Assembly (NCBI RefSeq): GCF_019399895.1
Contig: NC_091867.1
Coordinates: forward strand, 8,445,501 to 8,509,500
Source of the DNA: Cardiocondyla obscurior
Lineage: Eukaryota > Arthropoda > Insecta > Hymenoptera > Formicidae
Length of the DNA stretch: 64,000 bases
Direction of reading: 5' to 3'
Positions 60,766-64,000 of the stretch are shown here, piece after piece (the first letter of the stretch is position 1; each line of letters opens with the position of its first letter). The notes beneath the pieces are model-generated. The model was not told where the DNA came from. It worked only from the letters and a program-made list of their open reading frames with translations, and searched no databases. The position numbers were made by a program, and so were the translations under genes.

Positions 60766-62928
60766 ATGACAACGATACAGAATTGCGGCGGTAGCTCGTC
60801 GAGGTGTGCGAAGCGCGCTTTTGTCTTCGTGTTCGCCTGGGGACTGCTGATGATTGCAGCGATACAGTTTCGTCACCTGGAGAACAGAGTTGCACGTCAA
60901 GATAGTGGTCTCACGGCCGAGGAAGGCCTCGGTAGTCTAGTGGAAGTCGACGGTGTCGGGAACGATCGAGGCGCGAATCGAGGCTTCTCCGAGAGCTTGA
61001 GCATGTCTCGATATCTTTTGCAAAGGTCGTCTCTGAGCGAGCTCACTAATTCCGGTGGTAACGGCCTGCTGACTACCCTGACCACCCTTAGAAACCGTTT
61101 AGAAGCGACGACAAACCCGCTGGAGCTGGAGCCGTTACTAGACAAGAGGCCCGCCAAGACCGAGCAGCAGCTGATCGAAGAGATCGCCGAGAGGATACCG
61201 AGCCTACCGCTGAGCGACTGGAGCAAAAACAACAAGCTGACGAAACGGGCAAACGAGAGCTGCGCGAAGTATCCGCAGATCTACGATTTGGAATTTAATA
61301 ATATCTACTGGCAAACTCTGCGAACGAGTAACGGAACGTTTCAATTTTTCGGCGCGTTTTACGATAATCGGAAGCTGTCGAAGATCGGCCCGGCGGTAAG
61401 GATCGTCGGCATGATCGATCGAATCGAGCCGATCGTGAAGACCTACTGTCAACTGTGGTACGAGGGCGAGAGCGAGCCCAAGATCGTCGAGACGCTCGAA
61501 TACAAATATATTTGGTACCCTAAATGGGGTAATTACAAGCAAGGAATTTACCAGCCATACGTGATAGCGTGTCGAGTGCCACCGCAAATGTACGGCAAGC
61601 CACCTTCATCCGTCTCCGTAGTAGAGAAACGTTGCGACACGGCCACGAATCATCTCCGAGTAATTTACAATAAACCCGAGCGTAAAAAAGGCTTTGCGGT
61701 GTGCGTAAAAGGCCTGGATTTTCTGCACGAAGATCTGTCGGTGCGGCTAGTCGAATGGATAGAACTTATTAGCCTACTGGGAGCTGACAAGATCTACTTC
61801 TACGAGCTACAGGTGCATCCGAACGTGACCAAAGTACTGCGGCATTATCAGCATCTGGGTATGGTGCACGTGACCCCGTTGACTCTACCGGGCGGCCAGC
61901 CCAACGTGCCCGCTTTTCAGCACATGTATCTTACGAAGAAAACTAATCACAAGCGACAGAACGAACTGATACCCTACAACGATTGTTTGTACAAGCACAT
62001 GTACGAGTACGAGTACATCGCGCTGCTGGACGTCGACGAGGTGATTATGCCTGTGAAGGACACGACCTGGCAAGAGTTGATGCGCCGGGTGCTGCCCAAG
62101 GCCCTGCAAATCCGGAACGAGACCCGCGCCTCGTATAACGTCAGAAACGTCTACTTCCTCGACGACCTACTGCACTCTCACGGTTACTTCAAGGACATAC
62201 CCAAGTAAGTAAGGTTTTCACTTTCACGTCGCGCATATCGACCGTTCGTGATGAGAACGCGAAGGTGGATGGCACGTAAATACGTTAAGCGTTGATATCA
62301 ATCCGCAACCTTTATTGCAACTGATTAATAAAATTTTAATTACAACCGTGATGGAAGAACATTATTTAATGACCTAGGAAATATATCTGTTGCGAGAAAA
62401 AATGTACGTATAATAAATTTTTTTAATTTTTATTTATTCATTTATTTATTAATTAATTTTTTTTTTTTTTTACAGTAATTGTGGAATTTAAAATAGTTAA
62501 TTTTTAATTATACTCACATGTCTTCTATTAAACACATGTTTCTTATATTAATTATAATTTATCACAAATAAAATCACGAAAATTGTCTTCGCAGGTACAT
62601 GCATATGCTCCAGCACGTGTATCGCTCGAAGAACTTTACGAAACCAAATCAATACATCAAATGCTTTCACAATCCGGAACGAGTGGTCACTTTGCACAAC
62701 CATTTTCCGCTGGCGTGCTTGGGCGCCGGATGCACCAGTTATCCTATTGAGACTGAGGACGCGCAGTTACAGCATTACCGCGCCGATTGCGTTCGATCGC
62801 TGAAGAAAACCTGCGTGGAGTATCGAGAAAACAGCGTGATAGACACGACAGTATGGCGTTACAAAGATAAGCTGATCAGCAGGGTCACCGACACTTTAAA
62901 AACACTCGGTTTCTTCGGCTTGAGATAG
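60766..62928 (+). CDS. Glycosyltransferase family 92 protein (DUF23), type II membrane
   Basis: There are two coding exons: 60,766-62,204 and 62,595-62,928. They join in frame to 590 residues across PK|YMHMLQHVY. Residues 1-17 form a short cytoplasmic tail and ~18-35 (AFVFVFAWGLLMIAAIQF) a signal anchor, giving Golgi type II topology. A variable stem follows. The GT92 domain begins with GFAVCVKGLDFLHED (~residue 307), followed by RLVEWIELISLLGADKIYFY and PYNDCLYKHMYEYEYIALLD. The acidic DVDEV motif near residue 421 is the expected nucleotide-sugar/metal site. NGT, NVT and NET sequons fit a lumenal domain. GT92 members characterised in worms and vertebrates are galactosyltransferases; the substrate here cannot be read from sequence. 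A noncoding exon starts at 60,682. Confidence 0.92.
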
Positions 62929-64000
62929 CACTGGAGATTCGTCTTTTCTTTTCCTTGCTCTCCTTTTTTCTCTCCCATGAAGATCTAATCGATCGCCGCG
63001 GGAAGAATGAAAGAAAGGACTGTACTGCCGGGACGAGAGGCGATGAATCTATCAGCGGGAGGTAATTGCTGGTGGGACTTGATCAGAGATTTAATCCAAC
63101 AGATAATCGAGACCGGTATAATCGGTGAAGTGAATCCATTTCTAGTGACAGCGTAATATCGCGTCTTATATTTCTGTGTGTTTTTATGCGCATGAGAGTA
63201 GCGTGGATCGGTTGTCTAATTTTTCTCCGATGATAGTGCTGCAGATATGCATGCTGTTGTGTCTGAGGCGTCAAAATATCCTTATCAATCGATTGAATTA
63301 CGATTTACAATTACGAGGAAAACCGCAGTATTTTTCTTTTTCCTTTCTCTTTTTTTCTTTTTTTTTTTCGTTTGTAAATAATTTTTTTTAAGTCTTATGT
63401 ATGCTCAATGAAATATAGGACACACCAAGCCTGCGATCGATCGTTAGCCATAGCGAATAAGCGCAATGTATCTCGGTAAATAAAATACAATTAGTACTGT
63501 GTGCAGTTTGAAATTTTCGTAAAAGTTACATTATAGGAACGTAAATAACTTTTAACATTGTGCTTTAACGAAGAATATTAAAAAAGGAAAAAAAGAACAA
63601 AAAAATTACACGAAAGAAAAATGAAACAGTAAAATTATTAGTTACATTAAGAGTATTATTTCGAAGGTATTTATATTTAAGACAACTACGGTAAAACGTG
63701 AAAACTTTCCTTTTTACTGTTTAACGCTTGAGAATATTTGTTTTGGAATGGTGCTAAGAGAATATCGACCATTCCGACGACTGAAACGCTGTGAGGTATA
63801 TAAGTATCAATATTAAAGACTTTTAGAATATCTTTTGTAATCATGAAGCGATTTGATCTGTAGATTTTCAGAACAAGAAGCAGAAACCCTTTTATTTTAG
63901 TTTTTTTTATTATCGTCGTATTTAATAAAAAAGCCAAAAGAAAAATAAAAGTAAAATAGCGACGAAATAGAGTCACGTAAAATCGTTCCTCTGTCACAGC
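62929..64000. other. GT92 3' untranslated region and flank
   Basis: It contains the 3' untranslated region to about 63,500 and then AT-rich flank. A minus-strand frame at 63,686-63,997 (103 codons, hydrophobic and basic) runs close to the window edge. It matches no family I know and its base composition looks like the flanking AT-rich DNA. Confidence 0.45.
63479..63484 (+). terminator. Polyadenylation signal of the GT92 gene
   Basis: AATAAA lies about 550 nt after the stop codon, after T-rich tracts at 63,331-63,390. Confidence 0.5.

Noticed and set aside
63686..63997. Minus-strand frame of 103 codons at the right edge
   Set aside because: It is hydrophobic and AT-driven, lacks family motifs and cannot be extended beyond the window.

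Overview
This is eukaryotic nuclear DNA, almost certainly from an insect. Genes are split by short introns with GT..AG borders, and the proteins have animal family architectures. The AT-rich introns, CpG-rich promoters and long homopolymer runs would suit a hymenopteran such as an ant, but that placement is inference. I recognised no bacterial operons, tRNA or rRNA genes, CRISPR arrays or intact transposons.

The window has three parts. (1) About 1-19,400 is gene-poor. It holds low-complexity DNA, a CpG-rich promoter-like patch near 11.3-11.7 kb with a perfect 22-bp palindrome, two miRNA-like hairpins at 13.07-13.29 kb, and a chain of short spliced-looking, probably non-coding exons at 13.3-14.42 kb whose exon ends are partly duplicated. 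(2) 19,450-39,739 is a compact cluster of seven housekeeping genes: katanin p80 KATNB1 (-), a UPF0598/C8orf82 homologue (+), the Hsp90 co-chaperone p23 (+), INO80C (-), triosephosphate isomerase (+), mitochondrial ribosomal protein bL20m (-) and the LKB1/STK11 kinase (-). I rebuilt every coding exon by hand. All junctions keep frame, and all products except KATNB1 (longer) and INO80C (shorter) have near-standard family lengths. (3) About 39,740-64,000 starts with a transcript-like region divergent from LKB1, which includes a tandemly duplicated intron-exon unit. About 19 kb without recognisable coding exons follows. It ends with a two-exon family-92 glycosyltransferase gene (+, 60,766-62,928) whose 5' untranslated exon probably lies several kb upstream, perhaps near 52.4-53.5 kb.

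The cluster genes share no pathway. They cover microtubule severing, chaperoning, chromatin remodelling, glycolysis, mitochondrial translation and polarity/energy signalling. Their layout is divergent or convergent pairs with short spacers: KATNB1/UPF0598 and INO80C/Tpi are divergent, p23/INO80C and Tpi/mRpL20 are convergent.

The observations I rate highest are: an in-frame first AUG in the Tpi leader that would give a basic N-terminal extension of 55 residues; the long hairpin at 13,155-13,289; the duplicated exon units at 13.8/14.2 kb and 40.45/40.66 kb; and a CAAX-like C-terminus on LKB1.
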